Below, one piece after another: positions 45,319 to 54,548 of a DNA stretch of 64,000 nucleotides. Made by a program: the position numbers and the translations under genes. The notes below the pieces were generated by a model. The model was not told the origin of the DNA. It searched no databases and saw nothing but the letters and a program-made list of their open reading frames with translations. Positions within the stretch are counted from its first letter, which is position 1, and each line of letters starts with the position of its first letter. Source of the DNA: Indolivaga macrotermitis. Lineage in GTDB: Bacteria > Bacteroidota > Bacteroidia > Bacteroidales > Dysgonomonadaceae. The DNA lies in the NCBI RefSeq assembly GCF_900128985.1, contig NZ_FQUC01000009.1, forward strand, positions 1-64,000, given 5' to 3'.

Positions 45319-46629
45319 TTATTGTAATATAAGAGCGGTACCTTCTAAATTCATTCTGCCGAGTTTTACATCACGGACTATATTTACAAGGTTTTCATCA
45401 TATTCGCGTTCTACTTTGACGTAATTCTCCGTGAATCCATACATTTTATTATCATGTACAGTATGTTCAAATAAAGCTTTACGTAATAGCCCTTGCTGAG
45501 AAAGGTAAAAATCTCTCAGTTTTCTGTCAGAAATATCTAAAAGAACTTTGCTTCTTGCATGTTTTGTTCTGGGATCAACAGCAAAGTCGATTTTTAATGC
45601 TTGCGTATTAGGCCTTTCTGAATAGGTGAAAACATGTAATTGCGATATATCGAGGCTTTCGATAAAGCGACGCCCTTCTTCAAAATACTCATCTGTTTCA
45701 CCACGTGTCCCAACAATTACATCAACGCCGATAAATGCATGTGGAAGTTTTTGTTTGATTATTTCAACCTTATGACGGAATAGTGCAGTGTCGTACTTAC
45801 GGCGCATTAGCTTAAGTACTGCATCAGAGCCCGATTGTAAAGGAATATGGAAGTGAGGAGCAAATCGCTTAGAATGAGCTACGAAATCAATAATCTCATC
45901 GGTCAGAAGATTAGGTTCGATAGAAGAGATACGATAACGGGCAATACCTTCTACATTATCAAGAGCCTTTACCAAATCAAAGAAGGTTTCGCCTGTTGTT
46001 TTTCCAAAATCACCTATATTAACCCCTGTCAATACAATTTCCTTACCTCCATTAGCGGCAACTTCTTCAGCTTGTTTAACCAGACTTTCAACTGTGCCGT
46101 TCCTGCTGCGTCCTCTGGCAAAAGGAATAGTACAGAACGAACAAAAATAGTCACACCCGTCCTGAACTTTCAGGAAATAACGGGTTCTGTCGTCTTTTGA
46201 GCACGACGGAACAAAGGTCCTGATATTGTTGGTTTTAGAAGTGTGTACCGCTCCTTTATCCTTTTTCTTTAATTCGTCTAGATAGGCAACAACATCCAGT
46301 TTCTGTTCTGCACCTAATACAATGTCTACACCTTCGATACCTGCAATATCTTCGGGTTTCAGTTGAGCGTAACATCCGGTGACAATAACATATGCTCCTG
46401 GGTTATCCTTGATCATTTTTCGAACAGCTTGCCGACATTTTTTATCAGCAAACTCTGTTACTGAACAGGTATTGATTACACATATATGGGCAATTTCTCC
46501 GGCTCTCGCTTTGCGAACTCCTACTTGAGATAATTGTTTCCCGATAGCAGATGTTTCCGCAAAATTTAATTTACAGCCGAGAGTCAAATAAGCCGCAAGC
46601 TTATTTTCGAATATAGTATTATCTGTCAT
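45319..46629 (-). CDS. mtaB: tRNA t6A37 methylthiotransferase
   Basis: MtaB converts t6A37 of tRNAs to ms2t6A37 with two iron-sulfur clusters and radical SAM chemistry. The 436-residue protein has the N-terminal UPF0004 cysteines (GCKLNFAE, NTCSVTEFADKKCRQ, TGCYAQLKPE), the radical SAM triad QDGCDYFCSFCTIPFARGRS (about residues 152-171), and a C-terminal TRAM-like domain. Its gene heads the mtaB-acyltransferase-GT2 operon and is divergent from the acyl-CoA ligase gene. Confidence 0.94.
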   Translation of the reverse strand: MTDNTIFENKLAAYLTLGCKLNFAETSAIGKQLSQVGVRKARAGEIAHICVINTCSVTEFADKKCRQAVRKMIKDNPGAYVIVTGCYAQLKPEDIAGIEGVDIVLGAEQKLDVVAYLDELKKKDKGAVHTSKTNNIRTFVPSCSKDDRTRYFLKVQDGCDYFCSFCTIPFARGRSRNGTVESLVKQAEEVAANGGKEIVLTGVNIGDFGKTTGETFFDLVKALDNVEGIARYRISSIEPNLLTDEIIDFVAHSKRFAPHFHIPLQSGSDAVLKLMRRKYDTALFRHKVEIIKQKLPHAFIGVDVIVGTRGETDEYFEEGRRFIESLDISQLHVFTYSERPNTQALKIDFAVDPRTKHARSKVLLDISDRKLRDFYLSQQGLLRKALFEHTVHDNKMYGFTENYVKVEREYDENLVNIVRDVKLGRMNLEGTALILQ

Positions 46630-46745
46630 TATTACTTATTACTAAAACTTTTTACTGTTACTGATTATCAGTAGTGTATATATATTATTATATACAAAAG
46701 CCTACAAAAATACATAAAAAGCGTCAACTTTGGAGTTAAAATAAT

Positions 46746-46775
46746 TTGCAAATAACATACTTGTGTCTATTTTTG
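46746..46775 (+). promoter_or_regulatory. Putative promoter of the acyl-CoA ligase gene
   Basis: TTG at 46746-46748, 19 bases, then TATTTTTG at 46768-46775; the start codon is 29 bases further. Confidence 0.65.
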
Positions 46776-46804
46776 CACAAAAGATTAATGTTTGAGCAAT
46801 TTCT

Positions 46805-48463
46805 ATGATAAAAGAGAATTTTATTAAACTGTACGAAAACAGTTTTAAGTACAATTGGGATTTACCGGCTTTAACTGATTATGGAACAGACCGTACATTG
46901 TTCTATAAAGATTTAGCTAGCGAAATTGCTCGTATGCATGTCTTGTTCGAAAAATTAGGGGTAGATAAGGGTACTAAAATATCTTTAGTAGGCAAAAATA
47001 CAACGAATTGGTGTATCGCATATATGGCGGTGATTACATACGGAGGAGTAATTGTGCCTATACTACAGGATTTTCATGCAGATAATATTCAACATATCAT
47101 AAATCATTCGGAGTCGGAGTTTCTTTTTGTTGGAGACTCTAATTTTCAAGCTTTAGATGAAGATACGATGCCGGGGTTGAAGGCCATCTTTTCGTTGACT
47201 GATTTTTCGTGTATACACGAAAAGCAACAAGAATCAGTAAAAAAGATATCAGGAAATCTGGAGGCATCAGTGACGTTGAAATATCCCGATGGATTTCAGG
47301 CATCGGATATTGAGTATGCCGATGTTGATAACTCTGAAGTTGTATTAATCAATTATACATCAGGTACTACGGGTTTCAGTAAAGGTGTTATGCTGATGGC
47401 GAATAATCTTGCTGGAAATGTGGTATATGCTAAAAAACTAGACTTATTGTTCAGAAAGCAGCGGGTGGTTTCTTTTTTACCTTTGGCCCATGCTTATGGC
47501 TGTGCATTCGATTTTTTGTATGCTCTTTCGGAAGGAGTACATACTACTTTACTGGGAAAGACCCCTTCTCCTAAGATTTTGTCTGCAGCTTTTGCCGAAA
47601 TTAGACCTAATCTGATTGTTTCGGTCCCTCTGGTGATTGAAAAGATTTATAAAAAAGCATTAGTTCCTAAGTTAGAGAAACCTGCTGTGAAATTTGCTTT
47701 GAAAGTACCTCTTTTGAGAAAAAGGGTTTATGCTAAAATTCGGAAAGGCTTGATTGATGCTTTAGGTGGACAATTTCATGAAGTTATAATAGGCGGTGCT
47801 GCACTAAATAAGGAAGTGGAAAGCTTTCTGCATAAAATAAAATTTCCGTTCACTGTCGGTTATGGTATGACCGAGTGCGGACCTCTGATATCTTATGACC
47901 ATCATTATGATTTTATCCCGACTTCCTGTGGTAAGATATTGTCTATAATGGAGGTGAGAGTTGACTCTACTGATCCGTATAATCAGCTGGGTGAAATTCA
48001 AGTACGTGGCGAGAATGTAATGAAAGGTTATTATAAAAATCCGGAAGCTACGCAGCACGCATTTACTGAAGATGGATGGCTTAGAACAGGCGATCTAGGA
48101 ACAATAGACAAGGATAACCGTATTTATTTACGGGGGCGTAGTAAATCTATGATTTTAGGACCTAGTGGGCAGAATATATTTCCGGAAGAAATTGAAGCTA
48201 AGCTAAATAACTTACCATATATTATGGAGTCGGTAGTTGTAAGTCGCGACAATAAACTTGTGGCATTAATATATCCTGACTACGAAGCTATAGATGCTGG
48301 TAATGTTTCAACCAAAGATTTGGAGCTGATCATGGCTGAAAATAAAAAGCTATTAAATAACTCATTAGCTTCATTCGAGAGTATCTCGGCTATTCATATA
48401 TATCCGACAGAATTTGAGAAAACACCCAAGAAAAGTATAAAGCGTTATTTGTATGAGAAATAG
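46805..48463 (+). CDS. Long-chain acyl-CoA ligase (AMP-binding enzyme)
   Basis: A 552-residue adenylate-forming enzyme that would activate a fatty acid with ATP and load it on CoA. The P-loop NYTSGTTGFSKGVML (about residue 180), the GYGMTECGPLISY core motif (about 350), and GWLRTGDLG (about 424) are all present, with a C-terminal catalytic lysine region KTPKKSIKRYL. The substrate length cannot be told. It has its own promoter and stands next to, but is divergent from, the acyltransferase operon. Confidence 0.92.
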   Translation: MIKENFIKLYENSFKYNWDLPALTDYGTDRTLFYKDLASEIARMHVLFEKLGVDKGTKISLVGKNTTNWCIAYMAVITYGGVIVPILQDFHADNIQHIINHSESEFLFVGDSNFQALDEDTMPGLKAIFSLTDFSCIHEKQQESVKKISGNLEASVTLKYPDGFQASDIEYADVDNSEVVLINYTSGTTGFSKGVMLMANNLAGNVVYAKKLDLLFRKQRVVSFLPLAHAYGCAFDFLYALSEGVHTTLLGKTPSPKILSAAFAEIRPNLIVSVPLVIEKIYKKALVPKLEKPAVKFALKVPLLRKRVYAKIRKGLIDALGGQFHEVIIGGAALNKEVESFLHKIKFPFTVGYGMTECGPLISYDHHYDFIPTSCGKILSIMEVRVDSTDPYNQLGEIQVRGENVMKGYYKNPEATQHAFTEDGWLRTGDLGTIDKDNRIYLRGRSKSMILGPSGQNIFPEEIEAKLNNLPYIMESVVVSRDNKLVALIYPDYEAIDAGNVSTKDLELIMAENKKLLNNSLASFESISAIHIYPTEFEKTPKKSIKRYLYEK

Positions 48464-48610
48464 AGTGTTTATATTATTCTAAAAAAAACATAAAAAACAG
48501 TAAAAAAAACAATGTGTTTTAAAACATTATTCAGAAATTCTTCTATATATTTGCAGCGTATTTAGTAATTAAATACATAACATTTATTACTGTTAAAATT
48601 GAATAAGACA

Positions 48611-48817
48611 ATGAAAAAATTATTTTTATTTGCTGTTGCTGCTGTAGCTATTTCTTTTGCTTCATGTTCAAATAAAGGAACCTCTGAAACTGCACCTGAT
48701 GCTGATACTGTATCTACTGTAATCGAAGAAGTTCAAGAAGTTATTCCTACTGATACTGTGGCTGATTCTTCGGCTGTAGTTGATGAAGTAGCGACACCAC
48801 AAGCTCCTGCAAATTAA
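48611..48817 (+). CDS. Small Ala/Thr/Asp-rich lipoprotein
   Basis: A 68-residue protein from the ATG at 48611 (a TTG four codons upstream is also open). It starts with a lipoprotein signal MKKLFLFAVAAVAISFASC, lipobox FASC, and the mature part is acidic low-complexity sequence rich in Ser, Thr, Ala, Val and Asp. No domain is recognised. A TATATTTG -7 element is at 48546-48553, and a terminator follows. It may be a surface-exposed or spacer lipoprotein. Confidence 0.75.
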   Translation: MKKLFLFAVAAVAISFASCSNKGTSETAPDADTVSTVIEEVQEVIPTDTVADSSAVVDEVATPQAPAN

Positions 48818-48838
48818 AATAGCATACAACAAGAAAAT

Positions 48839-48874
48839 AAAACGCCCGCGTCTTTACGCAGGCGTTTTTGTTTT
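48839..48874 (+). terminator. Rho-independent terminator after the small lipoprotein gene
   Basis: A 12-bp stem with one mismatch (48839-48850 with 48857-48868), GC-rich, followed by a run of T residues. It separates the lipoprotein gene from the glycan operon. Confidence 0.88.
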
Positions 48875-48881
48875 TACTGAC

Positions 48882-48908
48882 TTGTTTATTTAAAAAGTAT
48901 TATCTTTG
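48882..48908 (+). promoter_or_regulatory. Putative promoter of the surface-glycan operon
   Basis: TTG at 48882-48884 and TATCTTTG at 48901-48908, with a 16-base spacer that is slightly short for the consensus. The first start codon is 29 bases beyond. Confidence 0.5.
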
Positions 48909-48937
48909 TCAATTGTAAAAGAATTTAAGAACAGTAT

Positions 48938-49801
48938 ATGGATATGACTCAAGACGATCATTGGGATATCGTCATTAAACCCAAGGAAAAAGGATTACAT
49001 CTTAATTTAAAAGAAGTTTGGCGTTATCGAGACCTACTTTACTTATTTGTACATAGGGATTTTGCTGCAACTTACAAGCAGACTATATTAGGTCCGCTAT
49101 GGTTTTTTATTCAACCAATATTTACAACGATAATTTTTACAGTTGTGTTTGGTGGTATTGCAGGTATACCGACAGATGGTTTGCCACAGCCTTTGTTCTA
49201 TATGGCAGGTATATTATGTTGGAATTTTTATAGTGATTGTCTAAACCGTAGTACAGGAACCTTTTTTGCAAATGCAGGTGTTTTCAGCAAGGTGTATTTT
49301 CCTCGTCTAGTGGCTCCAATTGCCGGTATTGCAACATCCATTATTAAGATGTTGATACAGTTGTTATTATTTTTTGCATTTTATGCATATTATATATACG
49401 ATGGCTCTTCAATTGGGATAAATTTATATGCTCTTTTATTTCCGGTATTGGTTATTATGTTGGCAGGACTTGGATTTGGTGTCGGAATCCTTATTTCGTC
49501 AGTAACAATTAAGTATCGAGACTTGTCCATATTATTCTCGTTTGTAGTAGGACTGCTTATGTACATAACGCCTGTTATATATCCTTTGTCTGCCATTCCC
49601 GAAAAATACATGCAATATAAATGGTTAATTCAGTTGAATCCTCTGTCTTCAGTAGTTGAGACGTTTAGATATGGTTTCTTGGGAACAGGTGAATTTTCAT
49701 GGCTTTCATTAGGGTACAGTATGATATTTACTATTATAATAGTTCTATTGGGAATTATTACATTTAATAAAGTAGAACGTCGTTTTGTCGATATCGTTTA
49801 A
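48938..49801 (+). CDS. wzm: ABC-2 type polysaccharide export permease
   Basis: A 287-residue inner-membrane protein with about six helices. It matches Wzm/TagG permeases: an amphipathic N-terminus with LKEVWRYRDLLYLFVHRDFAATYKQ-type sequence, then LGPLWFFIQPI, ILCWNFYSDCL and late YPLSAIPEKY. It forms the channel through which lipid-linked O-antigen or capsule is flipped outward. It is followed by the ATPase gene after 27 bases. A start at 48944 (second Met) is also possible. Confidence 0.93.
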   Translation: MDMTQDDHWDIVIKPKEKGLHLNLKEVWRYRDLLYLFVHRDFAATYKQTILGPLWFFIQPIFTTIIFTVVFGGIAGIPTDGLPQPLFYMAGILCWNFYSDCLNRSTGTFFANAGVFSKVYFPRLVAPIAGIATSIIKMLIQLLLFFAFYAYYIYDGSSIGINLYALLFPVLVIMLAGLGFGVGILISSVTIKYRDLSILFSFVVGLLMYITPVIYPLSAIPEKYMQYKWLIQLNPLSSVVETFRYGFLGTGEFSWLSLGYSMIFTIIIVLLGIITFNKVERRFVDIV

Positions 49802-49828
49802 TAATAACAGAATAAAGGTAAAAGATAC

Positions 49829-51076
49829 ATGTCTAATATAGCTATAGAATTCGAAAATATATCCAAGCAATATCGTTTGGGAACAATTGGAACAGGTACA
49901 ATCTCTCATGACTTGAATCGGTGGTGGCATCTGGTGCGCGGAAAAGAAGATCCATATTTGAAGATAGGTGAGGTTAATGATAGAAGTTCAAAAGCCACAA
50001 GTGACTATGTCTGGGCATTAAAAGATATTTCGTTCAAGGTAGAGCAAGGCGATGTCTTGGGTATTATAGGTAAAAATGGAGCCGGTAAATCTACATTATT
50101 AAAAATATTATCCCGAGTTACTACTCCTTCAACAGGAGTTATTCGGGCAAAAGGACGTATTGCTTCTCTTCTGGAGGTCGGAACAGGGTTTCATGGAGAG
50201 CTTACCGGACGCGAAAATATCTATATGAATGGAGCGATACTAGGTATGACTAAGAATGAAATAACCCGAAAACTGGATGAAATTGTAGCATTTTCTGGTA
50301 TCGAAAAATATATTGACACACCTGTAAAAAGATATTCTTCGGGTATGACTGTACGCCTGGGGTTTGCCATTGCAGCTCACCTCGAACCAGAGATACTGGT
50401 TGTGGACGAGGTTCTTGCTGTAGGTGATGCCGAGTTTCAGAAAAAGGCTATAGGTAAGATGAAAGATGTGTCACAGTCTGGAGGACGTACTGTATTATTC
50501 GTAAGCCATAATATGTCGGCCATTCAAAGTTTAACCTCGAAATGCGTATTCTTAAAAGATGGTATGGTTAACAGAATAGGACCAACAGAAAAGATCATAA
50601 AACTATATTTTGAAGATAACTTTTCGGACTCACTGGAAAATAAATTGTCCTTTATAAAGGAAGATTTAGATGAAAATAAACCTATAGAATTACTTACAGC
50701 AAAGATAATCCAGTCGGCTCATAGTATAGAGGTTATGATTGAATATGTTGTAAGAGAGGTAGTTGGTAGTGTTGTTGCTATTAAAATAATTAATACAGAA
50801 GAAGTTTCTATTTTGACAATTATTGATACCGATAATGAAAATATTCCTTTTCGGAAAGAAGTAGGACGGCATTCCGTTAGATTTCAAATCCCACAGGATA
50901 TATTGACCCCTAATACATTCTTTATGACGGTCTCTTTTTCTGACATGAAATCAGAACGTTTTGACTTTTATGAAAAGCTATTGTCATTTTCCATTACTGA
51001 ATACAATGATATTCTTGATTCTGAAAAAAGAGGTGGAATCATCAGGCCTTCAGAACAGTATGTTATAACTCCTTGA
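49829..51076 (+). CDS. wzt: Polysaccharide ABC exporter ATPase with Wzt C-terminal domain
   Basis: The 415-residue ATPase has Walker A GKNGAGKST (about residue 80), the signature YSSGMTVRLGFAIAAHL and Walker B EILVVDEVLAVGD. Residues about 275-415 are a beta-sandwich domain like Wzt-C, which in E. coli O9a and related systems recognises a modified non-reducing end of the glycan before export. That suggests the polymer here carries a chain-terminal mark. It pairs with the Wzm-type permease. Confidence 0.93.
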   Translation: MSNIAIEFENISKQYRLGTIGTGTISHDLNRWWHLVRGKEDPYLKIGEVNDRSSKATSDYVWALKDISFKVEQGDVLGIIGKNGAGKSTLLKILSRVTTPSTGVIRAKGRIASLLEVGTGFHGELTGRENIYMNGAILGMTKNEITRKLDEIVAFSGIEKYIDTPVKRYSSGMTVRLGFAIAAHLEPEILVVDEVLAVGDAEFQKKAIGKMKDVSQSGGRTVLFVSHNMSAIQSLTSKCVFLKDGMVNRIGPTEKIIKLYFEDNFSDSLENKLSFIKEDLDENKPIELLTAKIIQSAHSIEVMIEYVVREVVGSVVAIKIINTEEVSILTIIDTDNENIPFRKEVGRHSVRFQIPQDILTPNTFFMTVSFSDMKSERFDFYEKLLSFSITEYNDILDSEKRGGIIRPSEQYVITP

Positions 51077-51106
51077 AGTAAAGAATAGGGATTTAGATTA
51101 CAGATA

Positions 51107-53332
51107 ATGAAACAAGTAGTAAAAAATATAATATTGCCTTTTTTTCAGAATACCTCTATTTATAAAAGATGGAGGGAACATCAGGATAAACAATGGCAGA
51201 TTACGATTCTTAATGAACTAAAAAAGCGAGAAAATGAGAAATCTAAAATTTCTCACAAAATTGAGGTTGTTAATCTTAATGCCGATGATGTTTGTAATTC
51301 CAGATGTGTTATGTGTAATATCTGGAAGCAAAAAAAGCAATATGAAGTTTCTCCGGATGATTTGGTAAAGATACTAAACGATCCTTTGTATAAGGATGTT
51401 AAGCACATTGGAGTTACTGGTGGTGAACCGACTTTGAGAGAAGATTTATCACTCTTATACGAGTCTTTATTTAAAGCCCTTCCGGAAATGGAAGGCGCAA
51501 GTATTATCACGAACTGTATTAAATCGGATGTTGTAATCAAGAGGATAGAAGAAGTCATAGATATGTGTGAAAGATATAATAAATCTTTCTCGATGATGGT
51601 ATCTCTTGATGGCTACGGAGAAGTACATGATAAAGTCAGAAGAATAAAAGGTAATTTCGAGAGTGCAATCAAGGTTTTAAACCACTTTAGAAATAAAGGA
51701 ATAGGGGTTGTTACAGGTACAACTATCAGCAAAGTAAATGTGTGGGATGTAGACGAGTTGTTAGATTATTTGAAGGAAAATAATATATCGGGTCGTTTTC
51801 GTATCGCAGAATTTATAAAAAGACTGTATAATGACGAAAATGAAGATATTATACGGAATTTTGACGAAGATGAAAAATACCATTTGATATTGTTTTTCTA
51901 TAAGTTAATTATGACTTATGAGAAAAATGGTACATATCAACGAACATATAGGAGTATAATCAATATTCTTTCTGGAGGTAGCCGTTTGATAGGCTGTCCA
52001 TACCATTCGGAAGGAGTTGTATTGAACTCACGAGGAGAGGTCTCGTATTGCGCTCCGAAATCAAAAATAATAGGAAATGCTTTGGAGGATAGTTCCTTAA
52101 AGCTATATGAGTCTAACTTAGATGAAAGAAGTAGAATTCGTAGAGAAAACTGCGATGATTGTATACATGACTATCATGCACCGGTTACTTATAAAGAAAA
52201 GGCTGCTGAATTTGAAGAAGTAAACTGGCGGCTTGCTATCCAGTTAGATGCCAAATATAAATCTTCGGTCTTCAATAAAGTAGATGCTGCGAAAGTTAAC
52301 AATTCTAATCCGCAGTTTTTTATAACAGGTTGGTATGGTACCGAAACTGTTGGGGATAAAGCTATTCTAGGACAGGTGATAATTGATTTGTACCAGCAAT
52401 ATGGAAAAGATATTGATATTGTTGTATCAAGTATTTATCCTCTGATAACCAAAAGAACAATGTCCGAACTAGGTTTCGACCATGTTAAAGTTGTATTCGT
52501 TTACTCGAAGGACTTTGTTAGCTATATTAAAGGCTCTGAGTCAGTCATTATTGGCGGAGGTCCTTTAATGGATCTGGAAGATCTGGCAATACCTTTGTAT
52601 GCATTCAGAATTGCGAAGTCTCATAATTTAAAAACAGTCATTGCCGGATGCGGATTAGGTCCGCTTATGTTTGTGAAGTATCAGGATGCTGTAAAAGAAA
52701 TTCTTAACTTGGCTGATATTATTCAGTTGAGAGATTGGAAAAGTGTAGAATTAGCAAACGATTGGACTGGAGGAGGAAAAAATATTGAAATGGTTGGAGA
52801 TCCCGCTAAACGATATTTATCCCGATATAAAAACAAGGCCTTTGAACCGAAGGATAAAAAGGTGTTGAGTTGTTTTCTCCGTGAGTTAACTACTGAATAT
52901 GCTATAGAGTCTTTAGAAGAATTTGAGTCTGTCAGAAATAAGTTTGAGTCAGCTTTAGCAACATATATAAAACAAAAAGCAATTGAAATTGGAGCTGATG
53001 AGATATATCTGGATCATATGCATAATTTTCAGGTAGGAAATGATGATAGAGATTTTTCCAGAAGATTTATCAGAACATATTTTAGTGATTTTCAGATTCC
53101 AATCTCTTATAACAAAAAGTTGTCGACGGTTGATTCTATAGTTGAGACAATGAAGACTTCAACAGTGAATATTTGTATGCGTTTCCATTCTGTTGTATTC
53201 GCTCATACTCTGGAGACAAACTTTTTAGCAGTAGATTATACCAGAGGAGGTAAAATTCAGAACTATCTGACAGACAACTCTTGTTTAGATAGGTTGATTT
53301 CAGTTGATGATATCATAAAACATGGGAATTAA
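51107..53332 (+). CDS. Radical SAM enzyme fused to polysaccharide pyruvyl transferase
   Basis: A 741-residue two-domain protein. Residues about 48-360 are a radical SAM domain with the CxxxCxxC triad C63-C67-C70 (CNSRCVMC), the TGGEPTLREDL motif, and a SPASM-like set of auxiliary cysteines at C297, C315, C349 and C352. Residues about 402-735 match the polysaccharide pyruvyl transferase family (CsaB/WcaK-like): GWYGTETVGDKAIL, VIIGGGPLMDLEDL, and MRFHSVVFAH. The second domain would add a pyruvate ketal to a sugar or lipid-linked glycan. The first could modify a sugar or amino-sugar substrate (function inferred). The next gene overlaps it by 11 bases. Confidence 0.9.
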   Translation: MKQVVKNIILPFFQNTSIYKRWREHQDKQWQITILNELKKRENEKSKISHKIEVVNLNADDVCNSRCVMCNIWKQKKQYEVSPDDLVKILNDPLYKDVKHIGVTGGEPTLREDLSLLYESLFKALPEMEGASIITNCIKSDVVIKRIEEVIDMCERYNKSFSMMVSLDGYGEVHDKVRRIKGNFESAIKVLNHFRNKGIGVVTGTTISKVNVWDVDELLDYLKENNISGRFRIAEFIKRLYNDENEDIIRNFDEDEKYHLILFFYKLIMTYEKNGTYQRTYRSIINILSGGSRLIGCPYHSEGVVLNSRGEVSYCAPKSKIIGNALEDSSLKLYESNLDERSRIRRENCDDCIHDYHAPVTYKEKAAEFEEVNWRLAIQLDAKYKSSVFNKVDAAKVNNSNPQFFITGWYGTETVGDKAILGQVIIDLYQQYGKDIDIVVSSIYPLITKRTMSELGFDHVKVVFVYSKDFVSYIKGSESVIIGGGPLMDLEDLAIPLYAFRIAKSHNLKTVIAGCGLGPLMFVKYQDAVKEILNLADIIQLRDWKSVELANDWTGGGKNIEMVGDPAKRYLSRYKNKAFEPKDKKVLSCFLRELTTEYAIESLEEFESVRNKFESALATYIKQKAIEIGADEIYLDHMHNFQVGNDDRDFSRRFIRTYFSDFQIPISYNKKLSTVDSIVETMKTSTVNICMRFHSVVFAHTLETNFLAVDYTRGGKIQNYLTDNSCLDRLISVDDIIKHGN

Positions 53333-54548
53333 GGTTGCTCAAATATCGGTTGCTACAACTGGAGGAGCAGGTGCTGCTGCTTACAGGCTGCATACGGCTC
53401 TAAACGGGAATACGGCTATTGATTCTTATTTTGTACGACAGTTGCCAAATCCCGAATATGCATTTGACAAACAAGTCTATACTGTCGATAAGAAGAAATA
53501 TTCATATACAGACAGGCTTAAAGCAAAGTTGAAGATTGATATTGACACAAAAAATAACCAGAGGGCCGGAATTATAAATCTATGTAATTGCGAAATCGCA
53601 AGTTTTCCGGATACTAATTTCTTAATAGAAGATTATCCTATAGTTAAAGAGGCGGATATTATTAACTTACATTGGGTTGCAGGTTTTCTCAATTATCCGA
53701 CTTTTTTTAAAAAGATAAATAAACCTGTTGTATGGACAATTCATGATATGAATCCCTTCAGTGGTGTTTTTCATTATGAAGGAGATGAGTTTATTAACCA
53801 TGATATAGCAGGACGTTTAAATCAGGAGGCATTAGCCGAGAAATTACATTCTATTCATAAGAGCAAAAAGGTATATGTTGTATCTCCGTCTGAATGGTTG
53901 AAGAAAAAATCGGAGGAAAGCAAAATACTTGGTATCTATCCTCATTTTTTGATACCTAATAGTTTGGATTTTGAACAGTATCCAATCATGGATAGGTTAC
54001 ATGCAAAACAGACGCATAATGTAGATAATGGTCATAAGACATTACTATTTATTGCGCATGATATACAAATTCACCGAAAAGGATTTGATTTGCTTATTGA
54101 AGCCCTGAAAAATATAAACTCCAATAACTACAATTTAATATCTGTTGGCGGACAGAAGGTGGTAGTTAATGACTCTATCAATCATATACATTACGAGAGA
54201 ATACATGATGTCAGAGAGCTCAATAGTATTTATTCGGCAGCTGATATTACGATTTTACCTTCTCGGGAGGATAATTTACCAAATGTAATGTTAGAATCTT
54301 TTGCCAATGGAACACCTGTATTAAGTTTCAGAGTTGGAGGGATGGTTGAGCATGTTATTCCGGGTAAAACAGGATTATTAATGCCAGAAATAAATTCCGG
54401 GGAATTAACCCATTATATTCAGGAGTTTATTGCAAATAAATTTACGTTCGAATCTTCAGATATAAGAGAATACGCTTTGCAGCATTTTAAAGGTGATAGA
54501 CAGGCTGAAGCTTATTCAAAACTATATAATGATATTTTAAATCAATGA
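53322..54548 (+). CDS. GT4-type glycosyltransferase (WcaC-like)
   Basis: A 408-residue GT-B enzyme. The N-terminal domain opens VAQISVATTGGAGAAAYRLH, continues with NLHWVAGFLNYPTFF and WTIHDMNPFSG, and the C-terminal nucleotide-sugar domain has LPSREDNLPNVMLESFANGT and PVLSFRVGGMVEHV, with the E-x7-E-like region of GT4. It overlaps the fusion gene upstream by 11 bases. A paralogue with the same layout lies at 59782. Donor and acceptor are unknown. Confidence 0.92.
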   Translation: MGIKVAQISVATTGGAGAAAYRLHTALNGNTAIDSYFVRQLPNPEYAFDKQVYTVDKKKYSYTDRLKAKLKIDIDTKNNQRAGIINLCNCEIASFPDTNFLIEDYPIVKEADIINLHWVAGFLNYPTFFKKINKPVVWTIHDMNPFSGVFHYEGDEFINHDIAGRLNQEALAEKLHSIHKSKKVYVVSPSEWLKKKSEESKILGIYPHFLIPNSLDFEQYPIMDRLHAKQTHNVDNGHKTLLFIAHDIQIHRKGFDLLIEALKNINSNNYNLISVGGQKVVVNDSINHIHYERIHDVRELNSIYSAADITILPSREDNLPNVMLESFANGTPVLSFRVGGMVEHVIPGKTGLLMPEINSGELTHYIQEFIANKFTFESSDIREYALQHFKGDRQAEAYSKLYNDILNQ

